DNA from: Bacteroidales bacterium
GTDB lineage: Bacteria; Bacteroidota; Bacteroidia; Bacteroidales; F082
Length of the DNA: 64,000 nucleotides
Assembly: GCA_015493525.1 (NCBI GenBank)
Contig: WGCY01000053.1
Location: 1 to 64,000, forward strand
Reading direction: 5' to 3'
Shown here piece after piece: positions 1 through 9,168 of this stretch (position 1 is the first letter of the stretch; each line of letters begins with the position of its first letter). The notes under the pieces were generated by a model that saw only the letters and a list, made by a program, of their open reading frames with translations, was not told the origin of the DNA and did no database searches. The translations under genes were made by a program, and so were the position numbers.

Positions 1-349
1 GTATTTCTTTTGAAAGTGTGCCTGCCACAACGGAAACTTTTGTTTCCCGTTTAAATTCTTTGTTTTTTGAAGCAGCTATGATTATTCCTGTAGTGCTGTC
101 GCCCTGCGTGGCTGAAAATGTCAACCACTTGGCTGTACAGGTAGCTTTCCACTTAACGTTGGTGTTAATGACCACCAAATGGGCATCCTTGTTGTGAGAA
201 AAATTTATATCCGTCATTGAAATCTTAAGGTACGGATCTGCTTTTTTTGGTGGGGTGGGGCCGGGTTGTGGCGGATTGTTATCTTTCTTACAGGATACCG
301 CGAGGATAAGAATAAGAAATAGATAAAAGATAAGATTTTTTATTTTCAT
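1..349 (-). CDS. BACON-domain lipoprotein, 3' part beyond window
   Basis: The reading frame opens with an ATG at 347-349 on the minus strand and runs off the left edge, so only the first 116 residues are visible. They begin with a lipoprotein signal: a charged start, a hydrophobic stretch and a lipobox ending LAVSC, followed by KKDNN and a Pro-rich linker, so the mature protein should be lipid-anchored through that Cys. From about residue 45 the pattern (..NWSVKWKATCTAKWLTFS-like, with a T-Q-G-D-S turn) resembles a BACON domain, a Bacteroidota Ig-like module thought to bind carbohydrate or mucin. The function of the missing C-terminus is unknown. Its promoter region carries the same paired TCATATCGTA boxes as the operon starting at 7804, suggesting co-regulation. 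Confidence 0.75.
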   Translation of the reverse strand, partial: MKIKNLIFYLFLILILAVSCKKDNNPPQPGPTPPKKADPYLKISMTDINFSHNKDAHLVVINTNVKWKATCTAKWLTFSATQGDSTTGIIIAASKNKEFKRETKVSVVAGTLSKEI

Positions 350-404
350 TGATTCCGGAATAAAAAAACAAAAAGTTTATATAAGATAATGTTATTTGTA
401 CAAA

Positions 405-472
405 CGAAAATAGGAACTTGTATTCACATCATGGGTGTCATATCGTAAAAATAAACGGTCATATCGTAAAAA
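405..472 (-). promoter_or_regulatory. Predicted activator-dependent promoter with paired TCATATCGTA boxes
   Basis: Two identical 15-base direct repeats, GTCATATCGTAAAAA, lie at 437-451 and 458-472, 21 bp apart, so they are on the same face of the helix. Exactly 25 bp from the nearer box towards the gene is TATTTTCG (405-412 read on the minus strand), a 7/8 match to the Bacteroidota -7 element TAnnTTTG. There is no good -33 TTTG, as expected if an activator replaces it. The same arrangement, with the same 25-bp gap, stands before the operon starting at 7804. Inference: an AraC-type site. Confidence 0.6.
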
Positions 473-497
473 ATCCGGCCTGTAAGCCGGATTTTTT
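468..497. terminator. Bidirectional intrinsic terminator-like hairpin
   Basis: AAAAAATCCGGC and GCCGGATTTTTT form a perfect stem around a short loop, with A and T tracts on both sides. On the minus strand its T tract merges into the distal TCATATCGTA box, so it would shield the lipoprotein promoter from read-through. Confidence 0.6.
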
Positions 498-727
498 GAA
501 GTAAAGGTTGGTGTTTTTGCAACTACCGTATAACTACTTTGGAGGAGGCAATTCATTGGTTTTCATCGGAGGATATGGATGAAATTTTATAATTTGTAAA
601 AGGTTCACAGGTGGATTTCGGATAGGATACAGGGATTCTTTTCATCGAATAGGGAATACTTTTACAAAAGTGTTTTATGTTTAGAATAATACTTCAGTAA
701 AAGTAATTATTTGATAAGTTCTTCCCT

Positions 728-755
728 CATCCGCGTTTGCAACGCGGATGTTTTT
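728..755 (+). terminator. Hairpin with T run
   Basis: CATCCGCGTT and AACGCGGATG form a perfect 10-bp stem with a 3-base loop followed by TTTTT. It has the form of a plus-strand intrinsic terminator, although no plus-strand gene is visible upstream in the window. Confidence 0.55.
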
Positions 756-796
756 ATCCCAGTGTTTGGAACACGGTTGCAGAATATTGATAAAAC

Positions 797-841
797 ACAA
801 ACAACCCCGCTTTCGTTTTAAACGAGGGCGGGGTTGTTTGT
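797..841 (-). terminator. Terminator of the secreted-protein operon
   Basis: ACAAACAACCCCGC (797-810) and GCGGGGTTGTTTGT (828-841) form a perfect 14-bp stem, with an inner TCGTTT/AAACGA stem. It lies 48 bases beyond the stop codon of the 1851-residue protein. Confidence 0.7.
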
Positions 842-888
842 ATTATCAGGAAAGTACTGGCATTTGTGCCAGACAGTGGGGCTGTTGT

Positions 889-3800
889 TTATTGCACCAC
901 CACTTTCCGCGTCTGTACGCCGTACTTCGTCAGAATGCGAACAAAGTAGTAGCCTGCGGGCAGCCTGGAAATGTCCAGAACCGTTTTGTTTGTTCCACGC
1001 ATTCCCTGTGTTTTCACAGGCTTTATTACCGGGCGTCCGCACAGGCTGATGACGTCAAGACGGATTTCGCTGCTTTCGGGCAGATAGAAATTCACCGAAA
1101 GCTGGTCTTTGGCCGGGTTGGGGAAAAGACGGAACTGCATTTTGTCGCCTTCTCCGAATTTGTCGATGCCCGTGCCGCTCACCCTGGTCTTGGCGTCGTA
1201 ACTTCCGGGTGCTGCCTCTTTGTTGCCGGCACTGTCGGAAGCTACCGTGTAGAATTTATAGGTAACGCCGGCATCGCCGCTAAAGACAGCCGAAGTATCG
1301 TGCGTGTCGGTAATCCATGGGTAATAGGCACTGTCGTTTTCGGAAACGAAAACCGTATAGGAAAAGATGCCACTTCCTGCATCGCTGCCGTTCCATTTTA
1401 CGGTGAAATCTTTGTCCACTTCATATTCCGGTAAAGCCTCTACGGCACTTTCCGGCGCGATGTTGTCTGTAACGTTTTTCCAAGTGTCCGTGGGGATGGC
1501 ATTGTTCCAGTCGAAAACAATGTTGGCTGAGTTTTTGATTTCTGTCCCTTCGGTCAGCCCGGCCAGTGGTGAAATGGAGTATAAAATGTTTCCTTCGCCT
1601 TCGGGCGACTTCTTGTCGGGTGGCAGGAACCCGTCATACACACCTTCCACAGGCTGGTAGGTGTTGGGATCCAGCGTTTGGAAAGTCCAGGTCAGGATAC
1701 CGGAGTTTTTGTCCAGCTGGTAATAAACCTGTACAATCGCTTGTTTATCAGGTCGAAGGTCTATATTAACGGTATCGCCATCCGATTTTTTAAACTGATA
1801 GGTCGTATCTCCAAAACCAAATCCGACAGCCTTGAAGGTGGAAAGATCAAAGACCGATTTGTCCAGCGTGTCGGTAATAATCACCCGTTGTGCCGGAGCA
1901 GTGGCGGTAGAGTCGTTTTCAAAGGAAACCATGTAGCTGTAAGGCTTATCAGAGCGGACATAAGGCGAAGCGTTGGTGCCTTGCGGGCCAAATTTCCCGT
2001 TGGGATCCAGTGAGCCAACGGCTAACACATCCGGGTACAGCTTTTTTAGACTATCAAGGAATCCCCCACATGCAGAAACCGTTCCACCGGCGTCTGAACC
2101 CGCTGAATACATACTTGCCATTCCTTTGGCAATCTTCCATCCAGTGGAAAGTACTGCTTCACCGGGAATACATCCCAGCGCAGTCATACCAATGGCATAG
2201 GCCACATCTTCCGCCTGAATCGATTCGTTATGCTCATGTTTGTCTATTGCAGCGACAATCGTATTGTCAAGAGCTGCTTTTATACATTCAATCCCCGGTG
2301 TAAGATTGGCAAACAATCCGACAACGGAATACACACAACTGGCAAAGCTGTATCCCAATCCGTTTGCCGATTTTGTCCCGTTATCAGTCAGCTCGCTGAA
2401 ATTTTTGAAGATAGGCTTTGAAATAGCCACCCGTAAATGATGGTTAGCACTTTTGGAGGCAATGGTAAGCTTAAACGAACCTTCGTACCCTTTGGGAAGG
2501 TAGGGGAGAAAAACCGTGTAAATACGCCCTTTAAAAGGTTCGCCAAGAAAATAATCCGATTCCACGTAATGGGGAATGGTATCCCAATTTACCAGATTGG
2601 ATTTTGGCGGCTTGACATAGTCGGGGAATTGCACGGTCTGGCCGTCGTCGGTGGCCACGTAAAGGTAAACGCCGTAAGCATCCTGGTCGCCTTTGTTTCC
2701 GAAAAGAACATAATAAGTTCCCGGTTTGTTGGCCAGTATCCTGTTTCGGCCTATCCAGTCAACCCAGACATCGGCTGTCTTTGCTTTGACCATGTTAACG
2801 GCTTTTGCAAAATTCTGTGTCAGGTTGTCGTTGACTTTCACCTGCAAATCCCAGTTGCCGGGAGTAAAATTTGTACCGTTAAACCAGGCAATTATGCGGT
2901 TGTCGGTTACCGATAAGCTGTCGGCAAGGTTGCTTTTGGAATTCAGGCTCAATATTACCTGTGAGCTGGCTGAGAAACCGCTTCCGTAAACGGTAACGGC
3001 AAACAAATCCGTTGTATTGGCTTTGTGCGGGCTCCACCTGGTAACGGTGGGCTTTATCACTAACTCAGGCATTTGCATAAATGCAATGTTGCTGTTGGTT
3101 ATCTGCGTATTCATCCCGGCAAAACTTCCGGCAAAAACCAGAAGGTGGTTATTGGCGGCAAAAGTGTTGATGTTGCCCTGCATGACCGGTGTGCTAAAGG
3201 AGGTAATTACCGTGTCTTTGTCAGGATTGTAAACCATAAAACCGGGTTTATCGGTGTATGAGCCAAATTCTTTCATTCCATTACCGGCAGATAAAAAGAT
3301 GTTTCCTCTCGAAGAAATTTTAGAGAGGCCGTCATTAAATTCGGGCTGGTTTTTAACGGGAATTAACGAATCCCGTGTTTTATCCAGAAGATACAGCCCC
3401 TTTGATAGGTTCACGGCAGCGGCAAGGGTACCGCTGTCGTTGATGGCCAGTGAACGAATGGTGGAACCCGAGGAAATAGCCCGGTATAACTTTTCTAATG
3501 TGCCCGTAGTGCTTTTTACCTTAATCATAACACCTTCACGGGTATCATTTTCAATTTGTAACGATTTACCACCGATATAGATATCGTTGCCGGCCGGCAG
3601 GATTGCCTGAACCGGGTTCCATCCGGCATCTAATTTGGGATTCCAGTTTTGTACTTTACCGGTGGCTGCATTTAATTTTACGATACAATTGCGGCTTGTA
3701 TCGTTCACCTTTTTAAAATCGCCGGCTGCGTAGAGATATTTCCCTTGTTTGGCAAGTACATTTACCACGTTATCCCCCCAGCTTCCCTGAATCTTTACCG

Positions 3801-6444
3801 GGATAAAACCGGTAAGCAGGGTTCCTGATGAAGCACTGACAGCGGACAATTCATTCGCCTCTTTACCATTAATTTTATAAATTCCTTTTCCGCCAAGGTA
3901 AACAGTATCGCCTGAAACCAGGAGACTGTAAACGTGCGGGTAGGAGCCTGAAAGTATCGGGTTCCAGCTTGTTAAGCTATCGGTTGTTAAATCAAGTTTG
4001 GCCAGTCCGGTCCGTTGCCAGGCAGGCATCAGGCTGAATTCGCCTGCCATAACTGCATCATCGCCGAAGCTGAAAACACGATATACTTTCCCGTTAAACG
4101 GGGGCGGGTTCCAGGCTTTTAGATGGGCAGTTTCAGGGTCAAGCAGGCAAATATTTTGTCGGGGAGCGCCATTTACCAGGTTAAACATGCCTGAATAATA
4201 TCCTACCACGTACAATCCGTTTGTACCGAGGGAAAGGCTACCGACAGCAGCTCTGGAATTGTTGTTCATAATGCCGTGATGAAAGCTGGTAAAGCTCAAA
4301 TCATTTCTTTTCAGCCGGCAAAGCCCGTTGACTACACTGTCTTTATAATAGGTAAAGTCTCCGCCAAGGAAAATATATTTGTCGGAAACGGCCATGTCGT
4401 AAATGGTGTACAAATTGGGAAGTTTGATGTACTCCAATGTGCTGGTATTGATGCCGCCAAAATTATTCTGATAATGTTTTAGGAAATAAAAATCTCCGGA
4501 AAGCAGCATTTCCCCATTGTTTTCGGCAAAGGCATCCACTTGATTGTTTGGTTGGGGGTTCCATGTGGTAAAGTTGTTGTCGGAGGTATTCAGGCTGACA
4601 AAATTGGGACGTGATTCGCCGGTAACAGTGTTGGTTGCCCCCATATTCCAAAAATAGACAATGTCATGGTTAACGGTTACCTGTGGTGTGTCAAAGTTGC
4701 CTGATTGGGAGAAACTTAACGCGCTATTAACGGGATGTAACACTTGTGTTGACAAGTATAGCAACCCGGCATTAATAACATGCACGGTTCCAAGGTTTAG
4801 ATTAAAAAAACCCGTAAGGTACATCTTGTTTCCGTCAAAAGCCATGTCGGTAAAGAGGGGATTATCATAATAAGAGGTGTGGATATGAAATGTGGTGTCG
4901 AGGTCTCCGGTTTGCATGTTGTAGCGCACGAGGCCGTAAATTCCGGTTCCCCCTTTGGTGAACTGCGGAGCAGGTACCTGAAATTTTCCGGCAACATAAA
5001 GCGTGTCGTTTCTCAGCAACAAACTGGTAATAACCCTTTCTGGCCCAGTATAACCCGCATTGAAATTATCAAAATTGATTTCGGGTTTCCAGGGCAGTAA
5101 AGCACCGGTGGTGGCATTCAGGGCCGCCAGGCCGGGGCGAAACTCACCGGCTACCGTATCAAAGGCACCTCCGATAAAAAGGGTGTCTCCTTTTACTGCC
5201 ATTGATCTGGCATCAGCATCAAGCCCCGGGTGAAAGGTGGTATCCAATTTTCCCGTGGTGGCATCCAACCGGTAGAGGAATTGATAGGTCTTGCCGTCAA
5301 TCACTATGGGTTTTTGCCGGTCATAGCCGTACACATATAGTTTATTACCTGCCAGCAGCAACCGGCTGGGAGTAAAAAAAGAGGTAAGATTTTCTTGTTT
5401 AAAGGTTGCTATGTTTTGCATATCTTTATCGAGATGATAAACGCCATCTTTTCCATACTGGCCTGCCACATACCAACCTGTACTTCCGTCAGGGATAGCT
5501 GTGTATAGTTTTGCTTCAACGGTAGGATGGATGGGGATGTCGGTTTGCTTGTTAAGCAGGGCAATGCCTTTGGCGATATATCCAAATCCATCCGGATATT
5601 TTGACCAGTACATGTTAGATTGTCCAATCAGGAGGGTATCGCCCATGAGTTTCATGGTATTTACATCACTTGTGGTGGGAAAAGGAATACGTTTCCCCTG
5701 AACTTTATCCACCACTGCCAACGCATCCTGGGTATAGCCGTCCATTGCACCAACCCATCCCGAAAGGAAAACCTTATCATGGCCAATTTCAATTTTTTCA
5801 ATTTTACTGGCACCGGTAAATTGCGGGTTCCACACGGGGTCAACCTGTTTGGTTTGCATGTCAACTCGGCATACGTACGCGTGCATATTGCCCGAAGCAT
5901 CTTTTATAGACATGGTTCCACCGATGTACAAGTAATTATTCTCTCTTTTGAGAACGTTAATATTGCCTCCCGGTTCCCATTTTAAGTCCCAGCTGTTGTC
6001 GATGGTGTGGTCAGGCAAAACATGAACAAGCATGTTGTGGGTTTTGCTGTTGCCGTTAACCCTGTAAAAGTATCCGGCCATAAACCAACCGCCTGCTCCA
6101 TCGGGAAGAACAGTACCAATTCTATCATGCCCCCCCCAATAGGGACTGAGGTTACCAAAAATGGGCATTCCTTTGGCCGGACTGGATGAGCCGTTCAGAA
6201 AAAATGCCACCGGGCCGATTTTTTTGCCGATATAGTTAAAACCTCCGGCAAGGTACAGGAAGTTTCCATCGACGACAGAAGCGTTTACTTCGCCGTCCGT
6301 TGCCATAATAAGCGAATCGGAGGGCTTTTGCGCCTGTACGGAAGGAATGGCTAACAAGAATGAAAGCAATAAAATTCCGAAAATACCGGAAAATTTTATT
6401 CGGGAACTGCGTTTTGTGGTTTGTTGAAAGGAAATAGTTTTCAT
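889..6444 (-). CDS. Giant secreted multidomain protein with T9SS type A sorting domain
   Basis: An 1851-residue exported protein. A signal peptide (about 1-38, ending SVQAQ) is followed by roughly 1,100 residues of recurring short units of the type YLGGxF..V.G..R...LN..TG.....NP, as in delta-60/DUF5122-like beta-propellers. Next comes an IPT/TIG-like segment (about 1150-1240, VTRWSPHKA, YGSGFSASS). Around 1500-1680 is the large-surface-protein module with SLDPN, Y.V.FEN, AQRVIITDTLD and FDWN motifs. An FN3-like segment with a DSAGN motif precedes the C-terminal sorting domain (last ~80 residues, RLFPNPAKDQLSVNF to TRKVVVQ). It should be moved across the outer membrane by the Por system and anchored or released there. 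It follows the 447-residue gene by 16 bases, so the two are one operon. Its ligand or substrate is unknown. Confidence 0.85.
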   Translation of the reverse strand: MKTISFQQTTKRSSRIKFSGIFGILLLSFLLAIPSVQAQKPSDSLIMATDGEVNASVVDGNFLYLAGGFNYIGKKIGPVAFFLNGSSSPAKGMPIFGNLSPYWGGHDRIGTVLPDGAGGWFMAGYFYRVNGNSKTHNMLVHVLPDHTIDNSWDLKWEPGGNINVLKRENNYLYIGGTMSIKDASGNMHAYVCRVDMQTKQVDPVWNPQFTGASKIEKIEIGHDKVFLSGWVGAMDGYTQDALAVVDKVQGKRIPFPTTSDVNTMKLMGDTLLIGQSNMYWSKYPDGFGYIAKGIALLNKQTDIPIHPTVEAKLYTAIPDGSTGWYVAGQYGKDGVYHLDKDMQNIATFKQENLTSFFTPSRLLLAGNKLYVYGYDRQKPIVIDGKTYQFLYRLDATTGKLDTTFHPGLDADARSMAVKGDTLFIGGAFDTVAGEFRPGLAALNATTGALLPWKPEINFDNFNAGYTGPERVITSLLLRNDTLYVAGKFQVPAPQFTKGGTGIYGLVRYNMQTGDLDTTFHIHTSYYDNPLFTDMAFDGNKMYLTGFFNLNLGTVHVINAGLLYLSTQVLHPVNSALSFSQSGNFDTPQVTVNHDIVYFWNMGATNTVTGESRPNFVSLNTSDNNFTTWNPQPNNQVDAFAENNGEMLLSGDFYFLKHYQNNFGGINTSTLEYIKLPNLYTIYDMAVSDKYIFLGGDFTYYKDSVVNGLCRLKRNDLSFTSFHHGIMNNNSRAAVGSLSLGTNGLYVVGYYSGMFNLVNGAPRQNICLLDPETAHLKAWNPPPFNGKVYRVFSFGDDAVMAGEFSLMPAWQRTGLAKLDLTTDSLTSWNPILSGSYPHVYSLLVSGDTVYLGGKGIYKINGKEANELSAVSASSGTLLTGFIPVKIQGSWGDNVVNVLAKQGKYLYAAGDFKKVNDTSRNCIVKLNAATGKVQNWNPKLDAGWNPVQAILPAGNDIYIGGKSLQIENDTREGVMIKVKSTTGTLEKLYRAISSGSTIRSLAINDSGTLAAAVNLSKGLYLLDKTRDSLIPVKNQPEFNDGLSKISSRGNIFLSAGNGMKEFGSYTDKPGFMVYNPDKDTVITSFSTPVMQGNINTFAANNHLLVFAGSFAGMNTQITNSNIAFMQMPELVIKPTVTRWSPHKANTTDLFAVTVYGSGFSASSQVILSLNSKSNLADSLSVTDNRIIAWFNGTNFTPGNWDLQVKVNDNLTQNFAKAVNMVKAKTADVWVDWIGRNRILANKPGTYYVLFGNKGDQDAYGVYLYVATDDGQTVQFPDYVKPPKSNLVNWDTIPHYVESDYFLGEPFKGRIYTVFLPYLPKGYEGSFKLTIASKSANHHLRVAISKPIFKNFSELTDNGTKSANGLGYSFASCVYSVVGLFANLTPGIECIKAALDNTIVAAIDKHEHNESIQAEDVAYAIGMTALGCIPGEAVLSTGWKIAKGMASMYSAGSDAGGTVSACGGFLDSLKKLYPDVLAVGSLDPNGKFGPQGTNASPYVRSDKPYSYMVSFENDSTATAPAQRVIITDTLDKSVFDLSTFKAVGFGFGDTTYQFKKSDGDTVNIDLRPDKQAIVQVYYQLDKNSGILTWTFQTLDPNTYQPVEGVYDGFLPPDKKSPEGEGNILYSISPLAGLTEGTEIKNSANIVFDWNNAIPTDTWKNVTDNIAPESAVEALPEYEVDKDFTVKWNGSDAGSGIFSYTVFVSENDSAYYPWITDTHDTSAVFSGDAGVTYKFYTVASDSAGNKEAAPGSYDAKTRVSGTGIDKFGEGDKMQFRLFPNPAKDQLSVNFYLPESSEIRLDVISLCGRPVIKPVKTQGMRGTNKTVLDISRLPAGYYFVRILTKYGVQTRKVVVQ

Positions 6445-6460
6445 GATGCTTTGTTTTAGG

Positions 6461-7804
6461 TTAATAATTTTTTTTCAGTAATATCTTTTTTACAAGCTGG
6501 TGTCCCTTGTCCGTTATGCGGATAAAATATAGCCCGTTGTTGAGGGAAGATAAATCCAAAGGTTTTGTAGCCCTTTCTTGTTGTATAACCACCTGGCCTA
6601 ATGTGTTCAGCACTTCTATTTTTGTAGGCTGGTTTGAGCCATCGACATGGATTTGAATTTTCCCGGTAGTCGGATTGGGTGAAACGGTAAATGGAGATGC
6701 TGTATTAATATTGTTTACAGCGGCTGTGCTGCCATAAGCCATAACCGTTGTTTTACGCGAATACCAGTTATCCTGATAGACGACATAAGGCTTTCCGTTG
6801 TTGTCAGTGGTAATGTCTATCAAATTAGCTTTCGATTTTGAGACAACTCCGCCTACACTTTCCCATTTGTTGTTTGACAATGTCTTAACATGAACTTTAT
6901 TGTCGTTGTCATCAAGATAGGCAATGTAAAGTGTGCCATCGGCAGCGGATGTAATACTGGTGTAGACTGCCTGGCCATCAGAAATTCCTGGATTTCCGAC
7001 AGTTTCCCAGTCAGTACTGTTATATTTATAAACTGTTGCTTTCGCCTCTTTGTCCCAGCCCACAACGTATGGTGTATTATTTATGGTCGTTAAAAAATCA
7101 TATCCATCAAGTGTTCCTCCCGAAAAGTCAGGAGAGCCTAACACACTCCAGGTATTGTTATGAAAAACCATGGCTGTTGCTCTGGTATAGTAATCGTCAG
7201 CATCGCGATACACGACATAAATGTCATCGAATACAGCAATATCAATTACATTAGGTAAGGAGCATGTTGAGAATCCCGGCTTGCCTACAACTTCCCATTT
7301 GGTACCAGAAAAAGATTCTACCGTAATCTTATACCCGTTGTCCCTGTCCTGGAAAGCTACATACGGTATTCCGGCTGCCACAGCCAGGCTCACGATTTCA
7401 GAGGAGGCAAAATGAGGTGATCCTACATTCTGCCATTGGCCTCCCATCAGGTTCATAACGGTTATTTTATTATTGGCGGCATAGGCAAGAAAAAACTGGC
7501 CGTTTTCAATTTTGAAATCCAGATTCGAGACAGGGCCTTCTGTAAACCCTGCCGTTCCTACAACCTGCCAGGTGCCACCGGAATATTTCATGATGGTTAC
7601 TTTTTTGTCATGGTCAGGATCTGTGAAAGCAACATAAGGAATGGTACCATCTATGGCTATGTGCTGGTAATAACTATCCGTTGCGGTAAATCCTCCTTGT
7701 CCGACTTCGTACCATGAATTACTTACTTTAAGCCCTGATTGAGCCATCATAAATACGGGAAGGATTGTCATTAGTACCGAAAAAAGTAAAGTTTTGTTTT
7801 TCAT
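6461..7804 (-). CDS. Secreted beta-propeller-like protein with T9SS type A sorting domain
   Basis: A 447-residue protein with a clear signal peptide (MKNKTLLFSVLMTILPVFMMAQSG). It contains six to seven repeats of about 45-50 residues built on the pattern W..VG.PGFS......D....G.PYVAF.D....K.TV, consistent with a propeller fold. The last ~75 residues are a Por-system sorting domain (FTVSPNPTTGKIQIHV, LDLSSLNNGLYFIRI, VKKILLKKNY). No catalytic motif is seen, so a binding or structural role outside the cell is more likely than an enzyme. It is the first gene of a two-gene operon and is preceded by the paired TCATATCGTA boxes. Confidence 0.8.
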   Translation of the reverse strand: MKNKTLLFSVLMTILPVFMMAQSGLKVSNSWYEVGQGGFTATDSYYQHIAIDGTIPYVAFTDPDHDKKVTIMKYSGGTWQVVGTAGFTEGPVSNLDFKIENGQFFLAYAANNKITVMNLMGGQWQNVGSPHFASSEIVSLAVAAGIPYVAFQDRDNGYKITVESFSGTKWEVVGKPGFSTCSLPNVIDIAVFDDIYVVYRDADDYYTRATAMVFHNNTWSVLGSPDFSGGTLDGYDFLTTINNTPYVVGWDKEAKATVYKYNSTDWETVGNPGISDGQAVYTSITSAADGTLYIAYLDDNDNKVHVKTLSNNKWESVGGVVSKSKANLIDITTDNNGKPYVVYQDNWYSRKTTVMAYGSTAAVNNINTASPFTVSPNPTTGKIQIHVDGSNQPTKIEVLNTLGQVVIQQERATKPLDLSSLNNGLYFIRITDKGHQLVKKILLKKNY

Positions 7805-7868
7805 AACTGCTTTGTTTTAATTAAAAAATTCTGTTATTGTAATTTCAGCCTTATCTTGTAACAAATAA

Positions 7869-7931
7869 CAAAGATAGAGTACCCTATTCATGTTATTGTT
7901 ATCATATCGTACAAACACCTGTCATATGGTA
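7869..7931 (-). promoter_or_regulatory. Predicted AraC-regulated promoter of the T9SS substrate operon
   Basis: On the minus strand a perfect -7 element TATCTTTG (7869-7876) lies 25 bp from TCATATCGTA (7902-7911). A second copy with one change, TCATATGGTA, is at 7922-7931, 20 bp further. No -33 TTTG is present at the usual distance. This matches the promoter at 405-472 in sequence, orientation and spacing. The AraC-type regulator gene ends 77 bases beyond the outer box and is the natural candidate to bind here. Confidence 0.65.
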
Positions 7932-8007
7932 AAATTCATCATTCATTGGCAGGTATTTGGTATGAAAAGACAGGAGAAAAAAGAAACGGGTGTGATTACC
8001 GGTAGGC

Positions 8008-9168
8008 TTACGATGCCATTTTGGCCTGTTTATGATAGGCTCCGGCTGTTACGCCTTCCACCTGTTTAAATGCCCTGATAAAAGAACTTACCGAACCAAA
8101 GCCCGACTGTTCGGAAAAATAATTTAACGAGTAGTTAGATTCTATGTCTTTATCCATAAGCGTCTTCGCGTGTTGAATCCTGTAACGGTTTACAAAATCG
8201 CTGAAGCTCATCTTGAATTCAGTATTTATCAGATAGGAAAGGTAGGTTCTGTTGGTGAAAAGTTTGGGGCTTAAATCTGTAATCCGCAAATTGGGGTTAA
8301 GGAAGGGTTTTTCTTTTTCCATGAAAGCCACTAACTTTTCTTTCAGTAGATTTTGATTTTCCGGCTTCCCATAAAGGTCAATATCAGAAATTTCATCCTC
8401 CTGTACTTCGACAATAGTCTGCTTTTGCTTATTGCCCAGCAGCCCGATGATGAATAACAAGATACTGAAAATAACGGAGGGGATATACAGCAAATTCTCT
8501 TCCTCAAAGAAATGTCGTCCAAAGATATTTAGTAAAAAACTGGAAACGGCAGCGACGATAAGGGTGATATTTAATAATTCGAGCCACACAATTTTTTTAT
8601 CCGAAAGGTCAGCGTAAAAATTAGCTATACGTTCGTTGTATTTCTTAATAAAATAGATGCCTAATACCAGATAAGCTATGGCTTGTAGCCCGAATACAAC
8701 GCGGCTGAAAAAGAATACAGAGGCCAATAGCGACACAATTAAAGGTGATCCGCCGGAAGGAAAAGTATTTTGGATGAGTACATCCTTCAGGTATATATCT
8801 CTTGCTTCCGGTGTGGCAAAAGCACTCAGTACCTCAAACAGAACAGCAAGAATGACCGCCGGGGCCAAATGCCAGAGATAATGGCTCTTAAAATCCTTGT
8901 CACGCGTTAGTAAACTGATATAGATAAAATACAAAGGATAAACGGAGAGGCTGGCAAACATGTACAGCCCATCAATCTTTAGATAAAAATCGTAATAATG
9001 TTTGAAAAACGCGGCATGTGTAAAATATACGATAGATGCTGTTAACATGAAGATACCCAATGCGTAACGCGGCTTATTGTCACTGGCTGTGTTCACGATG
9101 AATATCAATCCCCATAAGAAACTTATATAAAACGGGGTTAATATAATGATGTCACGAAAGAGCTGCAT
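8008..9168 (-). CDS. Membrane-bound AraC-family transcriptional regulator
   Basis: A 386-residue protein with two halves. Residues about 1-245 contain seven or so hydrophobic segments (LTPFYISFLWGLIFIV, PLYFIYISLL, LAPAVILAVLFEVL, ALNITLIVAAVSSFLL and others), so the sensor half sits in the cytoplasmic membrane. Residues about 280-386 are an AraC-type double helix-turn-helix: KEKPFLNPNLRITDLSPKL, TNRTYLSYLINTEFKMSFSDFVNRYRI and the second helix pair SLNYFSEQSGFGSVSSFIRAFKQVEG. Such 7TM-AraC proteins are common in Bacteroidota; signals are generally unknown. It is adjacent to, and transcribed in the same direction as, the T9SS operon carrying the paired boxes. A -7 match (CAAATGTA at 9211-9218 on the plus strand) suggests its own promoter. 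Confidence 0.85.
   Translation of the reverse strand: MQLFRDIIILTPFYISFLWGLIFIVNTASDNKPRYALGIFMLTASIVYFTHAAFFKHYYDFYLKIDGLYMFASLSVYPLYFIYISLLTRDKDFKSHYLWHLAPAVILAVLFEVLSAFATPEARDIYLKDVLIQNTFPSGGSPLIVSLLASVFFFSRVVFGLQAIAYLVLGIYFIKKYNERIANFYADLSDKKIVWLELLNITLIVAAVSSFLLNIFGRHFFEEENLLYIPSVIFSILLFIIGLLGNKQKQTIVEVQEDEISDIDLYGKPENQNLLKEKLVAFMEKEKPFLNPNLRITDLSPKLFTNRTYLSYLINTEFKMSFSDFVNRYRIQHAKTLMDKDIESNYSLNYFSEQSGFGSVSSFIRAFKQVEGVTAGAYHKQAKMAS

Larger units (their letters stand above)
350..888. other. 539-bp intergenic region between two minus-strand genes
   Basis: No convincing gene is seen. It holds, from left to right, the promoter and repeat boxes of the BACON lipoprotein, a terminator-like hairpin (468-497), about 230 bases of AT-rich sequence without recognisable signals, a second hairpin with a T run (728-755), and a long hairpin just after the stop codon of the 1851-residue secreted protein (797-841). 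Confidence 0.6.
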
